DNA of 6,459 nt from a bacterium (GTDB lineage: Bacteria > Patescibacteriota > Minisyncoccia > Phycocordibacterales > Phycocordibacteraceae): NCBI GenBank assembly GCA_021781865.1, contig JAJXVZ010000028.1:1-6459 (forward strand). The letters run 5' to 3'. The stretch's first letter is position 1. Each line of letters starts with the position of its first letter. The notes under the pieces are model-generated. The model searched no databases. It was not told the DNA's origin and worked only from the letters and a program-made list of their open reading frames with translations. This document shows, one piece after another, positions 5,638 through 6,459 of this stretch. A program made the position numbers and the translations under genes.

Positions 5638-6459
5638 TCATAACAATCTTGCCTTGATACGCCCGTGATTTTTGTAGTCAACCAGTTTCGCATCCTTCAC
5701 ACTAAAGTCGTCAATATTCCCAATTTCTGGATTGAGCCATAATTTTGGTGTCTTATATACGCTCCGTTCAAGCTGCGTTCGTACTTGTCTGAGATGCGCA
5801 CTATAAATATGCGCATCGTTCAGGGTGATGATAAGTTCGTCCGGAACCATGCCGACGCATTGTGCAATCATATGCAAAAGAAGTGCATATGACGCAATGT
5901 TGAACGGCACACCTAAGAACATATCGCAGGAACGCTGGTCCATAGAAAGACAGAGATGCAATTTCCCATTCTTTCCGCGCCGCACGAAGAATTGCATCTT
6001 CATGTGACATGGCGGTAAGCACATGTCGTCCATCTTCAACGGATTCCATGCCGTGACAATATGGTAACGGCTAAATGGATCCTTCTTGAGAGCCGTGATG
6101 ACTTCGGTCAATTGATCCTTCATTTCGCCATTGAAGTTGCGCCACTGGGAACCATAAATAACGCCACAGTCACCGGGGAACTGGGCCTTGCCGCTCGCTG
6201 CAAATCGCTGCTGGTCATTCGACCATAGCGGATTGTACTTTTCTTCGGGAAGACCCATGAGCTGATTTAGTCGTCCGATGGACAATCGGTATGGAACCGG
6301 CGAGTGTCTGCCAGCCTCAATGAACCACACCAGTTCCGCCACCACCGACTTGAAAGCAAGACTTTTGGTCGAAAGGGCCGGGAAGCCATTAGACAATTTG
6401 AAACGTATCTGCCGAGCAAATACTGCGCGCGTATTTCCGTTTCGTGTCTTCCTCGTATT
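5638..6459 (-). CDS. thyA: Thymidylate synthase, 5' end missing
   Basis: Folate-dependent ThyA-type synthase: dUMP plus methylenetetrahydrofolate gives dTMP and dihydrofolate. The frame stays open to the right edge, giving 273 visible residues; the true start lies outside. The visible N-terminus RKTRNGNT (3-10) matches the phosphate-binding Arg loop (RTGTGT in E. coli), so a TTG at 6394-6396 that could be taken as a start is internal. Key residues: YGSQWRNF (102-109); catalytic Cys151 in LPPCHMK; dUMP-binding QRSCDMFLGVPFNIASYA (175-192); DAHIYSAH (215-222); and the C-terminal segment YKNHGRIKARLL (262-273), where E. coli has YDPHPGIKAPVAI. The segment between WF and YGxQWR is 57 residues, against 33 in E. 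coli ThyA, so there is a small-domain insertion of about 24 residues. Dihydrofolate reductase is a frequent partner but is not seen here. The gene ends at a strong terminator. Confidence 0.97.
   Translation of the reverse strand, partial: NTRKTRNGNTRAVFARQIRFKLSNGFPALSTKSLAFKSVVAELVWFIEAGRHSPVPYRLSIGRLNQLMGLPEEKYNPLWSNDQQRFAASGKAQFPGDCGVIYGSQWRNFNGEMKDQLTEVITALKKDPFSRYHIVTAWNPLKMDDMCLPPCHMKMQFFVRRGKNGKLHLCLSMDQRSCDMFLGVPFNIASYALLLHMIAQCVGMVPDELIITLNDAHIYSAHLRQVRTQLERSVYKTPKLWLNPEIGNIDDFSVKDAKLVDYKNHGRIKARLL

Noticed and set aside
6394..6396. TTG as the thyA start
   Set aside because: The frame upstream encodes conserved ThyA sequence, including the phosphate-binding Arg loop, so the TTG is an internal Leu codon.
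1..6459. Alternative genetic code with UGA read as an amino acid
   Set aside because: TGA is the stop of thyA and dcd at the expected protein ends, with terminators following, and no TGA occurs inside conserved coding sequence.
1..6459. CRISPR array, insertion sequence or phage module
   Set aside because: No regularly spaced direct repeats, transposase motifs or phage structural genes are visible; all coding space is housekeeping.

Overview
The window carries five protein genes, all on the minus strand and packed with short gaps, plus two strong intrinsic terminators. From right to left, in the direction of transcription, they are: thyA (5' end missing at the right edge), a two-domain dCTP deaminase gene (dcd), tmk, argS and ileS (3' end missing at the left edge). 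No tRNA, rRNA, insertion sequence, CRISPR array or plus-strand gene was found. TGA is used as a stop in thyA and dcd, and no TGA interrupts the long frames, so the standard bacterial code applies and UGA-recoding lineages are unlikely. Compact housekeeping genes, an eukaryote/Thermus-like type 2 IleRS and a borrowed long-form Dcd are compatible with a streamlined bacterium such as a Patescibacteria/CPR (Parcubacteria-like) member, but this placement is inference and was not tested.

Right half (about 4270-6459): dTTP supply. Dcd deaminates dCTP to dUTP, ThyA methylates dUMP to dTMP, and Tmk phosphorylates dTMP to dTDP. The dUTP-to-dUMP step has no separate gene here. thyA and dcd each end in a clear intrinsic terminator, and tmk may end in a weaker one, so these look like separate units rather than one operon. 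dcd and tmk have good Shine-Dalgarno sequences.

Left half (1-3387): two class I aminoacyl-tRNA synthetases. argS is complete. ileS starts one base after the argS stop codon, so the two are very probably co-transcribed. argS itself has no visible Shine-Dalgarno sequence, and an extended -10-like element sits directly before its ATG, which suggests a leaderless message.

The standout observation is in ileS. After a normal N-terminal catalytic half and a full CP1 editing domain, the uninterrupted frame passes, near residue 498, into a histidine phosphatase (phosphoglycerate-mutase-like) domain with its RHGE, LTxxG and SPLxRTRQTA motifs. This happens before the KMSKS half of the synthetase has appeared. 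The simplest reading is a phosphatase domain inserted inside the IleRS catalytic core, although the window ends before the resumption can be seen. The same protein has the rearranged GXHH form of the class I HXGH signature.
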